DNA of 48,477 nucleotides from Clostridium frigoris (GTDB lineage: Bacteria > Bacillota > Clostridia > Clostridiales > Clostridiaceae), in NCBI RefSeq assembly GCF_018861865.1, contig NZ_JAHLDV010000026.1, positions 1 through 48,477 of the forward strand. Direction: 5' to 3'. Made by a program: the position numbers and the translations under genes. The first letter of the stretch is position 1, and every line of letters starts with the position of its first letter. Below, piece after piece: positions 27,343 to 35,816 of the stretch. The notes beneath the pieces were generated by a model, which saw only the letters and a list, made by a program, of their open reading frames with translations, searched no databases and had not been told where the DNA came from.

Positions 27343-27576
27343 TTACGATTTTAGTATAGATATATTTTTAGCGTCATTCTTTCTAATGGCTATATTAAAA
27401 CCACGTAAATTAATAATTATAGGATCTCCTAAAGGTGCAGTAGCAATTAATTTAACTTCGGTACCTTCAATGAAGCCTAATGCGAGTAGTCTTTTAGCAA
27501 ACTTATCGTCCCCGCAAACGGATTGAATTAGTGCTTTATCTCCTGGTTTTAAATCATAAATGCTTATAACAATCAC
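27343..27576 (-). CDS. feoA: Ferrous iron transport protein FeoA, start codon uncertain
   Basis: A 77-residue SH3-fold cytoplasmic partner of FeoB. The core is SIYDLKPGDKALIQSV, KRLLALGFIEGTEVKL and APLGDPIIINLRGFNIAIRK, all typical. The only GTG in frame (27576) overlaps the AAGGAG ribosome binding site (27581-27576), leaving no spacing, and no ATG or TTG lies in frame before ISIYDL. A non-standard start such as ATT 27573, GTT 27570 or ATA 27567 would give the usual spacing and a protein beginning at the normal family position. The Fur-like box lies a few bases upstream. Confidence 0.9.
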   Translation of the reverse strand: MIVISIYDLKPGDKALIQSVCGDDKFAKRLLALGFIEGTEVKLIATAPLGDPIIINLRGFNIAIRKNDAKNISILKS

Positions 27577-27583
27577 TCCTTAA

Positions 27584-27598
27584 TGAAAACTATTCTCA
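27584..27598 (-). promoter_or_regulatory. Fur-like box upstream of feoA
   Basis: On the minus strand TGAGAATAGTTTTCA fits the 7-1-7 Fur palindrome TGATAATnATTATCA at 11 of 14 positions. It lies directly before the feoA ribosome binding site, where repressor binding would block transcription when iron is sufficient. Confidence 0.6.
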
Positions 27599-27784
27599 AT
27601 ATAATATTAACATGGTTATATATTAGTGTCAACAAAGAACAATAATAAAATTTATTAAATGATTAAAATGCTTTTATAAAATAGTTAAAATGTGATAACA
27701 TGTACATAGGGCAGAGTTTTAAATTATATGTGTGCAAATTTACGGTTTTGCTTCTTACAAAACTTAGTAGAAAAGAGTGATATT

Positions 27785-28483
27785 GTGATTACAAAACTTA
27801 ATAGTATTAAGGTAGGAGATATTTCGGTAGAAGGCTCTCTTACCATAGACGGAAATAAACAACTCTTTAAAGATGCATTGTTTTTTGATTTAGAGCATTA
27901 CATTTATAAAAAGCCTATATGTATTGGAGTATTTGGGTGCTGCTATTATGATGAAACAACAAATGAATTAAAGGTTACGCAGTATATGGCAGAAAATAAA
28001 AAAGATGCTATAGAAATATTATCTTTAGCTAAAAACTATTTTGAAGAAATGAAGACTAAGTATAATAAAAAATACATTGTTACGTTTTCGGGAAACAATG
28101 ATTTTACAGTTATAAACTATCTATTAAAAGCTTATAAAATAGACTTTATATTAGAAGGTTATTTTGGAGAAGTGGATTTACAGAAATGTTTTGAAAAAGC
28201 AGAAGGAACTTGTATTGGTCTTAAAGCTTTAGAAAAGATATTTGAGATTGATAGGGAAAGTGAAGTAATAAGTGGTTCTAATTTAGCAAAAACATTTAGT
28301 AAGATAGTAAGGGATAATGATTATATTAATAGAATGCCTCCTGAGAAGAAAGAAAAAATACTATTATATAATCAACAAGATGTTGTAAGTTTATTCTATA
28401 TATATGTAGATTGGTATAATAGAGTAGGGTTAAAAACGGAGGAAGATGAAACACAGTCTAACTGTGATGAAGCACAGCAATAG
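27785..28483 (+). CDS. RNase H-fold nuclease-like protein, divergent paralog
   Basis: A 232-residue relative of the YprB-like nuclease at 24604. Conserved points are DALFFDLEHY (Asp, Glu of exo I), TFSGNNDFTVINYLL (exo II) and LLYNQQDVVSLFYIY (YxxxD of exo III), so the four acidic positions are kept although overall similarity is low. I favour GTG 27785 over ATG 27728 because a weak AAGAGTG site lies just upstream and the extra 19 residues look non-conserved. The last codons form one arm of the terminator. Substrate unknown. It is read away from the feo operon. Confidence 0.75.
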   Translation: MITKLNSIKVGDISVEGSLTIDGNKQLFKDALFFDLEHYIYKKPICIGVFGCCYYDETTNELKVTQYMAENKKDAIEILSLAKNYFEEMKTKYNKKYIVTFSGNNDFTVINYLLKAYKIDFILEGYFGEVDLQKCFEKAEGTCIGLKALEKIFEIDRESEVISGSNLAKTFSKIVRDNDYINRMPPEKKEKILLYNQQDVVSLFYIYVDWYNRVGLKTEEDETQSNCDEAQQ

Positions 28484-28497
28484 CTGTGTTTTTTATT
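28473..28497 (+). terminator. Terminator overlapping the end of the nuclease-like gene
   Basis: CACAGC (28473-28478) pairs with GCTGTG (28483-28488) across AATA and leads into a T run. The left arm is coding (the last codons before TAG 28481). Confidence 0.8.
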
Positions 28498-28621
28498 TTT
28501 TATAATTAAAGACAAGTATAAAACAAGAAATTTTATGTTTAGAGTAGTAATAAGGAATACTGTAACCATTTTCGTAATAATTTATATAAAGGGATTAGCA
28601 AATATTGAGGGAGGGAAGCAT

Positions 28622-30286
28622 ATGGATCAAGTTAAGAAAAACATTGATGCCGCCATGGGAAGAATAAAGGCAGATTTGGTGCTTAAAAATGCAAGGTTTA
28701 TTAATGTGTTTACTGAAGAGGTAGATAGAGGCGATATTGCAATAGTTGACGACACTATTATAGGTATTGGTGAGTACTCAGGAAGTCTTGAAATAGATTG
28801 TTCAGACTTATATGTAGCGCCGGGTTTTATTGATGCACATGTTCACATAGAGTCCTCCATGATTATGCCAAAACAGTTTGGCAAGGTAGTAATTAAAAAA
28901 GGTATAACTACCATAATAGCAGACCCTCATGAAATAGCTAATGTAGAAGGAATAGAAGGTATTAAAGCAATGATTAAAAGCAGTAAAGAAGCCCCGATAG
29001 ATACATTTTTTATGTTGCCATCTTGTGTTCCGGCAACGAAATTTGAGGATAGTGGGTACGTACTTAATGCTGAAGATTTAGAAGAGTTAATTGATAATGA
29101 TTGCGTGCTTGGCCTAGGTGAGGTAATGGATGTTCCATCAGTTGTGAATAAGGAAGATAATATACTAAAAAAATTAGATATGGCAAAAAATAAACATATT
29201 GATGGGCATTGCCCTAATATATCACCCAGTGAGTTAAATACATGTCTAAGCTGTGGGATAAAAACAGACCATGAGTGCAATAATGAGAAAGATGCATTAC
29301 TAAAAGTTAGTAGAGGAATGTACGTTATGCTAAGAGAAGGATCAGCTGCAAAAAATTTAAGGGCAGTACTTCCAGCAGTTAATAATCGTAATTATGGAAG
29401 GTTTTTATATTGCACGGATGATAGGCATATAGATGATCTACTAGAAAGAGGGTCTATAGATAATTGCATTAGAATTTCTATAAAGCAGGGACTTAATCCT
29501 ATAAAGGCGTTTATAATGGCATCATATAATGCAGCTAAGTGTTATGATTTATTGGATAGAGGAGCTATAGCTCCAGGGTATAAAGCAGACCTTGTGATAT
29601 TTGAAGAACTAAAGGGTTTGAATATATTAAAAGTTATAAAAAATGGTAAAGAGTATAAGGAATTACCGGATAAAAAACGTTCCAAATTAAATATAAAATC
29701 TTCTATGCACATGGAGTTTATAAAGAGTGAACTATTTAAGGTTGAAAGCAAAACTCCTACAGTGAATGTTATTAAATTGATACCACATTCATTAGAAACT
29801 AAATTAGTGCAGAGGAAAACAGAAAATGTAGATGGTTATATAAAGAGGATAATTGATAAAGATGTATTAAAAATAGCAGTATTTGAGCGTCATCATAATA
29901 CAGGTAGGCATTTTGTTTCATTTATAGAAGGATTAGGTCTAAAAAATTGTTCCATAGCACAAACTATAGCTCACGACTCTCACAATGTAATAGTAGTTGG
30001 AGACAATGAAAAGGATATGGAGGTTGCAGTTAATACTCTTGTTTCTATCGGTGGCGGTATAGCAATGGTTTCAGAAGGAAAGGTTATTGCTCAGTTAAAT
30101 TTGCCAATAGGAGGAATAATGACATTTGAGGCTCCATACATGGTAGCAGAGAATTTAAAAAGACTTAGTAGAATGGCCAGAGCTTTTGGAGTGAGGACAG
30201 AATATGATCCTTTTATAAGTTTATCTTTTATGTCACTTCCCGTAATACCAGCAGTTAAATCATCACCTGCGGTGCTGAAACATTAA
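28622..30286 (+). CDS. ade: Adenine deaminase, C-terminus altered by a repeat element
   Basis: A 554-residue amidohydrolase converting adenine to hypoxanthine and ammonia in purine salvage. The metal motif is APGFIDAHVHIESSM; further family motifs are TTIIADPHEIANV, GLGEVMDVPSVV, IDGHCPN, TDHECNN, MLREGSAAKNL, TDDRHIDDL, and the C-terminal RHHNTGRHFVSFIEGLGL and IGGGIAMV. ATG 28622 is preceded by GAGGGAGG; the upstream in-frame ATG at 28535 has no such site. Relatives continue past VIP with a tail like LKLTDKGLFDV, but here the protein ends in SSPAVLKH, encoded by a repeat also found at 34549. The active site is intact, so function is likely kept. Confidence 0.94.
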   Translation: MDQVKKNIDAAMGRIKADLVLKNARFINVFTEEVDRGDIAIVDDTIIGIGEYSGSLEIDCSDLYVAPGFIDAHVHIESSMIMPKQFGKVVIKKGITTIIADPHEIANVEGIEGIKAMIKSSKEAPIDTFFMLPSCVPATKFEDSGYVLNAEDLEELIDNDCVLGLGEVMDVPSVVNKEDNILKKLDMAKNKHIDGHCPNISPSELNTCLSCGIKTDHECNNEKDALLKVSRGMYVMLREGSAAKNLRAVLPAVNNRNYGRFLYCTDDRHIDDLLERGSIDNCIRISIKQGLNPIKAFIMASYNAAKCYDLLDRGAIAPGYKADLVIFEELKGLNILKVIKNGKEYKELPDKKRSKLNIKSSMHMEFIKSELFKVESKTPTVNVIKLIPHSLETKLVQRKTENVDGYIKRIIDKDVLKIAVFERHHNTGRHFVSFIEGLGLKNCSIAQTIAHDSHNVIVVGDNEKDMEVAVNTLVSIGGGIAMVSEGKVIAQLNLPIGGIMTFEAPYMVAENLKRLSRMARAFGVRTEYDPFISLSFMSLPVIPAVKSSPAVLKH

Positions 30287-30390
30287 CGACTTCAGAAGGA
30301 GGTTTACATTTAAACTTAAGTTTTGTTTTTGTTATAGTATTTAATACCACCTATAGAAATGGAGGAATTACCTTCTGAAATGTCGTTAAA
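30257..30390 (+). repeat. Palindromic repeat element, copy 1 (end of ade, before the first pilin)
   Basis: It shares AAATCATCACCTGCG, GCTG and the arm GACTTCAGAA with copy 2 at 34549. Arms TTAACGACTTCAGAAGG (30283-30299) and CCTTCTGAA-AT-GTCGTTAA (30371-30389) form a long stem with an AT bulge and a 71-base loop. It lies about 150 bp before the first pilin gene and replaces the 3' end of ade. Nature unknown: a MITE-like element or a structured leader RNA. Confidence 0.75.
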
Positions 30391-30540
30391 ATCACTGCTA
30401 GAGGATTGTTTGATTATAACAAATTTGACTTTATAAATTCTGATGTTGAATAAGATGAAAAATAAAAATTAAACTGAATAGGAAATACTCTTTCTTGGCA
30501 ATAATTAGATAAATAAGTTGTTGTAAGGAGGAGTATTTTT

Positions 30541-31002
30541 ATGTTGAATATTTTAGAGCAGATACCAAAAAATAAGACGAATAAATTTAAAAGAAAAGGA
30601 TTTACATTGATTGAACTTATAATTGTAATTGCAATTATTGGTATCTTAGCAGTGATTGCGGTGCCTAAGTTTAGTGGAATATTAAAGGATGCTAAGGTAA
30701 AGGCCGATATATCTAGTGCGAAGGTTATTGCTGATGCTACATATGCACAAATCGTAAAAGGTGAAATAATACCAGGTACCGACGTCACACCAGTAGAGAT
30801 TAAGGACAGCACAACTGGAGTGAGTAAAACAATAACAGATTATCTTCAGAAAGTACCAACTCCTAAAGCTATATCAACAGCTAATTTTACGGTTGTTATT
30901 AATACAACTGGTGATGTAAGTGTAAAGGTTGGAGAGAATGAATTGTATCCTACAACAAGTTCAGGATACCCTACAATAAAGTTAAAAGATGTAATTGATT
31001 AA
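30541..31002 (+). CDS. Type IV pilin-like protein
   Basis: A 153-residue prepilin. A long 20-residue basic leader (MLNILEQIPKNKTNKFKRKG) ends at the prepilin peptidase site G/FTLIEL with Glu at +5, followed by the hydrophobic assembly helix IIVIAIIGILAVIAVPKF. The C-terminal globular part (about 50-153) is rich in Thr, Val and Ile and has no Cys. It resembles GspG/PilE-type pilins but is not a near copy of the tandem pilins downstream. GGAGG precedes ATG 30541, and a strong terminator follows, so it is a monocistronic unit heading the pilus cluster. Confidence 0.92.
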   Translation: MLNILEQIPKNKTNKFKRKGFTLIELIIVIAIIGILAVIAVPKFSGILKDAKVKADISSAKVIADATYAQIVKGEIIPGTDVTPVEIKDSTTGVSKTITDYLQKVPTPKAISTANFTVVINTTGDVSVKVGENELYPTTSSGYPTIKLKDVID

Positions 31003-31060
31003 CATATTTAAGACGTAAAATTCACTTTATAAAACTTATTGTCGATTAAAAGAGGAAATA

Positions 31061-31103
31061 AAAATCTTACAATAATAATTAATATTATTGTAAGATTTTT
31101 TTT
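31061..31103 (+). terminator. Strong terminator after the first pilin
   Basis: AAAATCTTACAATAATA (31061-31077) pairs perfectly with 31083-31099 across ATTAA and ends in eight T. Confidence 0.95.
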
Positions 31104-31628
31104 ATTTGTTTTTAAAAAATGAATTCAGAAATTAGTAAGATACCTTTATAAAAAAGAAAAAGGAGATAAATTAGAACATTTATAAAGGGTTTTTACTTAT
31201 ATTAGTCTAAATTTGCAATCACAATATTTAATTGCAAATATTATTAGATTCAAAGGAAATAAATAGTATAGGTTCTTAGATGAAAAATCATTTATTTATT
31301 ACATAAACCAACAATATTTATCATAATTTAGTTGAATTACCATAAAAAAAGATATATAATAATTTTACATAAAGTTTACAAAAAAAATTACAGAATTAGT
31401 AATTAATTAATAGTTGACATTTAATGAAATTTGGTCGATAAAACCTAAATTAATATGAGATTTTATAAACATTCTCTTTTGATTTAATAAAATAACATAT
31501 GGGTGATTGAAATTAATTTAATAAAATAAAGAATATTGCAAAAAAGATTTGAATAACAATTTAATAGAAGAGAATATTTAAACAGAAGATAAAATAAATA
31601 CTATTAAATCTCGAAACGAGGTGTTTAT
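31104..31628 (+). other. 525-bp AT-rich region upstream of pilB
   Basis: No gene on either strand. An imperfect inverted repeat, TCTAAATTTGCAAT (31206-31219) with ATTGCAAATATTATTAGA (31231-31248), could be an operator or leader hairpin. TTGACA at about 31413 is followed after 19 bases by TAAAAC, a weak promoter. I found no c-di-GMP riboswitch consensus here. Confidence 0.5.
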
Positions 31629-33314
31629 ATGGATAACAAAATAAAAAGACGGCTTGGAGATTTATTAGTACAAGCTGGAAAACTTACAGTAAGACAATTA
31701 CAGGATGCCTTAAGGAGACAGAAGACTTTAGGGAAAAAGCTAGGTGAACTTTTAGTCGATGATGGAATTGTAACTGCTGAAGATATAATAAGTGTTATCG
31801 AGGAGCAAACAGGAATAACTAGAGTTAAATTAGATTCGATTAATATTGATAGGATGGCTATTAAGGCAGTGCCGCAAAATGTTTGCGAAAAGCACCATTT
31901 AATACCTTTTGGATTTAATGAGAATAAGATAAAAATTGCGATGTGGGATCCACTTAACATATATGCAATTGATGATGTTTCTATAGCTTCAGGTTTTGAA
32001 GTCGAAAGTTATGTAGCGTTAAAAGAAGAAATAAAGAATGCTATTCATAGGTGTTATTCAGATGAACAAGTAACTAAAGCGGCGGCAGAATTATCAAAGG
32101 AAAAGGAGAATAATAAGGTACAAGATCAGCAAGAACTAGCTTCCATAGATGATGTAAAAAATGCACCAGTTGTAAAAATGGTGGATTATTTGATTAAAAA
32201 TGCTATTGAGGCTAGGGCTAGTGATATTCACATAGAGCCTTTTGAAAAAAATATAAGAATAAGATTTAGAGTAGATGGACAACTCCAACAAATATCAACC
32301 CTTGGAGTGGATACATTAAGTGCTTTGGTTGCTAGAATAAAGATACTTGCTAATTTAAATATTGCTGAAAAAAGAATACCTCAAGATGGAAAAATAATTA
32401 TGACAGTAGAAGATAAGACAGTAGATGTAAGAGTATCTATTCTCCCTACAGTTTATGGCGAAAAAGTAGTAATGCGGGTACTAAATAGGGCTTCAAATAG
32501 AATCGGTATTGAAAGACTTGAAATGAGTGAGTACGAGCTAAAACAGTTAAAAAACATTATTAGAAGTCCTCATGGAATTATGCTGGTTACAGGACCTACA
32601 GGTAGTGGTAAGTCTACAACTTTATATACTATTCTGAGTGAACTTAACAGTGAAGATAAGAACATTATAACAGTTGAAGACCCTGTAGAATACATGCTTG
32701 ATGGTATAAATCAAGTTAATGTTAACACAAAAGCAGGGCTTACGTTTTCAAATGGACTTAGGTCTATATTAAGGCAAGATCCAGATATAATAATGATTGG
32801 GGAAATAAGGGATGCAGAAACTGCTGAAATAGCTGTAAGAGCAGCTATAACAGGGCATCTAGTCTTAAGCACATTGCATACAAATGATGCTCCATCCTCA
32901 ATATTAAGACTTATAGATATGGGAATAGAACCGTATCTTGCGGCTTCATCGATTTGTGGAATAGTTGCGCAAAGACTTGTTAAAAAAATATGCCCTGAGT
33001 GTAAAAAAAGTTATTTGGCTTCAGATTATGAAAAAAATATTTTAGGGGTAGCGCAGGAAGATGATATGATTTTATATAAGGGTGAAGGATGTGGATTTTG
33101 TAAAGGGACAGGTTATATGGGAAGAACTGGTGTTTATGAAATAATGGAAATAACAAGAGAACATAAAGATGCAATAATTACTTCAAATAACAGTGAAATA
33201 TTAAAAGAAATTTCAATCAAAAATGGTATGAGAACTCTTGGTCAGGCATGTGGTGAATTAGTACTTAAGGGAATAACTACAGTTGAAGAACTTGTAAAGA
33301 TCGCATATCAATAA
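31629..33314 (+). CDS. pilB: Type IV pilus assembly ATPase PilB
   Basis: A 561-residue hexameric motor that powers pilin polymerisation at the inner face of the membrane. The N-terminal MshEN domain has two repeated motifs, RRLGDLLVQAGKLT (about 6-19) and KKLGELLVDDGIVT (about 36-49), each followed by a Leu/Ile-rich helix ending in Gln (RRQ and EEQ). The C-terminal ATPase has Walker A GPTGSGKSTT (near 322), the Asp box, Walker B DIIMIGEIRD, the His box TGHLVLSTLHTNDAP and a four-Cys zinc site, CPECKKS and CGFCKGTG. ATG 31629 follows CGAGGTG. It begins the main pilus operon. Confidence 0.97.
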   Translation: MDNKIKRRLGDLLVQAGKLTVRQLQDALRRQKTLGKKLGELLVDDGIVTAEDIISVIEEQTGITRVKLDSINIDRMAIKAVPQNVCEKHHLIPFGFNENKIKIAMWDPLNIYAIDDVSIASGFEVESYVALKEEIKNAIHRCYSDEQVTKAAAELSKEKENNKVQDQQELASIDDVKNAPVVKMVDYLIKNAIEARASDIHIEPFEKNIRIRFRVDGQLQQISTLGVDTLSALVARIKILANLNIAEKRIPQDGKIIMTVEDKTVDVRVSILPTVYGEKVVMRVLNRASNRIGIERLEMSEYELKQLKNIIRSPHGIMLVTGPTGSGKSTTLYTILSELNSEDKNIITVEDPVEYMLDGINQVNVNTKAGLTFSNGLRSILRQDPDIIMIGEIRDAETAEIAVRAAITGHLVLSTLHTNDAPSSILRLIDMGIEPYLAASSICGIVAQRLVKKICPECKKSYLASDYEKNILGVAQEDDMILYKGEGCGFCKGTGYMGRTGVYEIMEITREHKDAIITSNNSEILKEISIKNGMRTLGQACGELVLKGITTVEELVKIAYQ

Positions 33315-33344
33315 TAAAGAAATTGAAAGAGGGTTGTAATTACA

Positions 33345-34550
33345 ATGCCTAAATATAAATACAAGGCAATGAGTGATAAGGGCGAAAGATTGGAAGGCAC
33401 TTATGAGGCAAAAGATAAGGATGGAGTTATGGAGATGATTAGTCTTAATAATTATTATCCTCTTTTAGTAGAAGAGATGCAAACTGGTGTAAATATTGAA
33501 CTTAGTTTATTAGAAAAAATAAAAACTAAGGACATATCGATATTTTGTAGGCAGTTTTACACTATGCTTGATGCAGGAGCGACTATTAGTAATTGTTTGC
33601 AGGTATTGGGGGAACAAATGACGAACAAAAAATTCAAACGTGCACTACTTAAGGCTAATGATGGATTAAGAAAAGGAGCCACCCTTTCAGAAGCTATGAA
33701 AGAGCAAAAAAATATTTTCCCGGATCTGTTACTTAGTATGATAGCTGCAGGAGAATTGTCAGGTAATCTTGATACCATAATGCTTAGAATGTCTAGCCAT
33801 TATGAAAAGGAAAATAAAATTAATAACAAAATTAAGTCAGCTATGATATACCCGATAGTACTAGGCATAGTTGCAGTAGCAGTAGTGGTAATATTATTAG
33901 TTTTTATAATGCCGATATTTGTTGGAATGTTTACTAGCAGCGGAGTTGAACTGCCAATGTCTACTAAAATAATGCTAGGGCTGAGTGCAGGTTTAAAAAA
34001 TAATTTTATCATAATTATAATTATGGTTTTAGCTATAATTTTTGGATCTAAATACTTTTTAAAAAGTGATACTGGTCAAATTTTTTCGAATTCTTTAAAA
34101 CTTAAGATTCCTATTTTAAAAGGACTTAATCAAAAGATAATAGTATCCAGGTTTACTAGAACTCTTTCAACTGTGCTTGCAAGTGGCATAACATTGGTGG
34201 ATGGACTTGATATTGTATCAGAAGTAGTTGGTAATATTATAGTGAAAAAAAAAGTAATAGAAGCTAAGGAGCAGGTTATGAAGGGTAATGGGCTTTCAGA
34301 ATCTATTAAGGAAACTAATCTTTTTCCTCCGATGCTAATATCTATGATTAGCATCGGTGAGGAATCGGGTTCCTTAGATGAAATACTTAATAAAACAGCA
34401 GACTTTTATGATGACGAACTTGATGCACAAATTACTTCCTTTACTTCATTACTAGAACCTTTAATGATTATAATAATGGGGATTTTAATTGGATTCATGG
34501 TAATTTCAATTATGCAGCCGATGTTTAGTATGTATAATACCATTACTTAA
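33345..34550 (+). CDS. pilC: Type IV pilus inner-membrane platform protein PilC
   Basis: A 401-residue GspF-family protein with two repeated cytoplasmic helical domains and three membrane helices (about 170-195, 222-240 and 370-395). Repeats are visible: IFCRQFYTMLDAGATISNCL with AAGELSGNLDTIML in the first half, and RFTRTLSTVLASGITLVDGL with IGEESGSLDEIL in the second. PilC links the PilB motor to pilin monomers. It starts 30 bp after pilB, with AGAGGGTTG upstream, and is followed by palindromic repeat copy 2. Confidence 0.96.
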   Translation: MPKYKYKAMSDKGERLEGTYEAKDKDGVMEMISLNNYYPLLVEEMQTGVNIELSLLEKIKTKDISIFCRQFYTMLDAGATISNCLQVLGEQMTNKKFKRALLKANDGLRKGATLSEAMKEQKNIFPDLLLSMIAAGELSGNLDTIMLRMSSHYEKENKINNKIKSAMIYPIVLGIVAVAVVVILLVFIMPIFVGMFTSSGVELPMSTKIMLGLSAGLKNNFIIIIIMVLAIIFGSKYFLKSDTGQIFSNSLKLKIPILKGLNQKIIVSRFTRTLSTVLASGITLVDGLDIVSEVVGNIIVKKKVIEAKEQVMKGNGLSESIKETNLFPPMLISMISIGEESGSLDEILNKTADFYDDELDAQITSFTSLLEPLMIIIMGILIGFMVISIMQPMFSMYNTIT

Positions 34551-34637
34551 ATCATCACCTGCGTAGATGTTCATCATCTTCGATGCTGCAATATTAAAGA
34601 CTTCAGAATGAGAATTTTCTTCTGAAATGTCATTAAA
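34549..34637 (+). repeat. Palindromic repeat element, copy 2 (between pilC and the tandem pilins)
   Basis: AAATCATCACCTGCG opens the copy; the arms TTAAAGACTTCAGAA (34594-34608) and TTCTGAA-AT-GTCATTAA (34620-34636) form the same bulged stem as copy 1, but with a loop of 11 bases. It lies 74 bp before the pilin start, between the platform gene and the pilins. Confidence 0.75.
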
Positions 34638-34682
34638 AATTAATTCAATGATTAGTCCACTGTAAAATTACAGTGGATATAA

Positions 34683-34910
34683 CATAAATAAATGTTTAGG
34701 GGGATTAAAAATGGAGAAGATAATCCAATCAAAGAAGAAAGGATTTACGCTTATCGAACTTATAATTGTTATTGCAATTATAGCAATTTTGGCTGCAATA
34801 GCGGTGCCTAATTTCATTGCTCTTAGAAATAGATCCGCCAATAATGCAGATCTTCAGAGTTGTCAAACAATAAAGAAGGCTGTAGAGGTTATGGTGGCTG
34901 ATAATACTAT
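34683..34910 (+). repeat. Direct repeat covering the pilin leader and 5' coding half, copy 1
   Basis: CATAAATAAATGTTTAGGGG and the following coding bases to the MVADNT codons recur at 35301-35528 with only a few substitutions. Recombination between the copies would delete one pilin and join the head of the first to the body of the second. Confidence 0.9.
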
Positions 34911-35181
34911 ATCAGTTACAGTGGTAAGTGATTATACTGTTACTGGATTTAATCCTGCAGTAGTAACAACAGGAACAGGTGGTACTACTGCAGGACATGA
35001 TGGAATAGTAGATGCATTATCAAATGTAAGAGCTCCACAAGGACATGGAATGCTCGCTACAGTAGATTTAAATAATCCAAATGCAGTAAAATACGGTTCA
35101 ACAATGGCAACAGGATATAAAATAACTATTTCTGCTGCTGGTGTAGTTCAAGTATTCACAACTCCAACACCAACATCATAG
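34711..35181 (+). CDS. pilA: Major type IV pilin, tandem copy 1
   Basis: A 156-residue prepilin. The leader MEKIIQSKKKG is cut before FTLIELIIVIAIIAILAAIA, with Glu at +5. The first ~72 residues, through SCQTIKKAVEVMVADNT, are almost identical to the next gene; residues ~73-110 differ completely (a Gly/Thr-rich stretch), and the tail VDLNNPNAVKYGSTMATGY onward is again similar. No Cys pair in the D region. A strong TTTAGGGGGA site precedes the ATG. It is likely the most abundant pilus subunit together with its neighbour. Confidence 0.93.
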   Translation: MEKIIQSKKKGFTLIELIIVIAIIAILAAIAVPNFIALRNRSANNADLQSCQTIKKAVEVMVADNTISVTVVSDYTVTGFNPAVVTTGTGGTTAGHDGIVDALSNVRAPQGHGMLATVDLNNPNAVKYGSTMATGYKITISAAGVVQVFTTPTPTS

Positions 35182-35191
35182 TATCTTTCAT

Positions 35192-35226
35192 ATTAGTGCA
35201 AAGTTTATTTAAAACTTTACACTAAT
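35192..35226 (+). terminator. Stem-loop after pilin copy 1 (attenuator-like)
   Basis: ATTAGTGCAAAGTTT (35192-35206) pairs with AAACTTTACACTAAT (35212-35226) with one C-A mismatch. There is no strong T run, so it is more likely a partial terminator or an mRNA-protecting stem. Nearly the same stem follows copy 2. Confidence 0.6.
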
Positions 35227-35300
35227 ATTTACATTTATACATTGCTAAAAAAAGTAGTGATATAAATAGAAAAGCTAAAAAACTAGAAAAGCAGATATAG

Positions 35301-35528
35301 CATAAATAAATGTTTAGGGGGATTAAAAATGGAAAAGATAATCAAATCAAAAAAGAAAGGCTTTACACTTATTGAACTTATAATTGTTATTGCAATTATA
35401 GCAATTTTGGCTGCAATAGCGGTACCTAATTTCATAGCTCTTAGAAATAGATCGGCCAACAATGCAGATCTTCAGAGTTGTCAAACAATAAAGAAGGCTG
35501 TAGAGGTTATGGTGGCGGATAATACTTT
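35301..35528 (+). repeat. Direct repeat covering the pilin leader and 5' coding half, copy 2
   Basis: Near-identical to 34683-34910 at an offset of 618 bp, including the ribosome binding site TTTAGGGGGA and about 65 codons. Confidence 0.9.
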
Positions 35529-35805
35529 ACCGACTACAGCTGATATTAGTTTTACTGTTGCATTTGATACAGTAGAACTTCCAACAACGGCAAAAGCAAC
35601 ATTAGTAGCTACTCCTGCTACATCTACACAAGCGGATGCGATATCAACATCATTATCGAATGTAAGACCTCCACAAGGACATGCAATGACCGCTACAGTA
35701 GATTTAAATAATCCCAATGCAGTAACATATGGTTCAACAACTGCATTAGGATATACAATAACTATTTCTGATACGGGCATAGTTCAAGTATTCACAACAC
35801 ATTAG
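35329..35805 (+). CDS. pilA: Major type IV pilin, tandem copy 2
   Basis: A 158-residue prepilin with leader MEKIIKSKKKG and the same assembly helix and first ~72 residues as copy 1. The middle (about 73-115, with VAFDTVELPTTAKATLVATP) is unrelated in sequence to copy 1 and Thr/Ala-rich, while the end VDLNNPNAVTYGSTTALGY plus VQVFTTH is similar. So the two genes differ mainly in the predicted surface-exposed middle. The duplication includes the ribosome binding site and the 3' stem-loop, suggesting one recent event followed by divergence or segment exchange. Confidence 0.93.
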   Translation: MEKIIKSKKKGFTLIELIIVIAIIAILAAIAVPNFIALRNRSANNADLQSCQTIKKAVEVMVADNTLPTTADISFTVAFDTVELPTTAKATLVATPATSTQADAISTSLSNVRPPQGHAMTATVDLNNPNAVTYGSTTALGYTITISDTGIVQVFTTH

Positions 35806-35816
35806 TATTTTCCATG

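Noticed and set aside
30390-31628. Cyclic di-GMP riboswitch upstream of the pilin or pilB genes
   Set aside because: Known in related clostridial pilin leaders, but I found neither the GEMM-I nor the GEMM-II conserved core in either gap.
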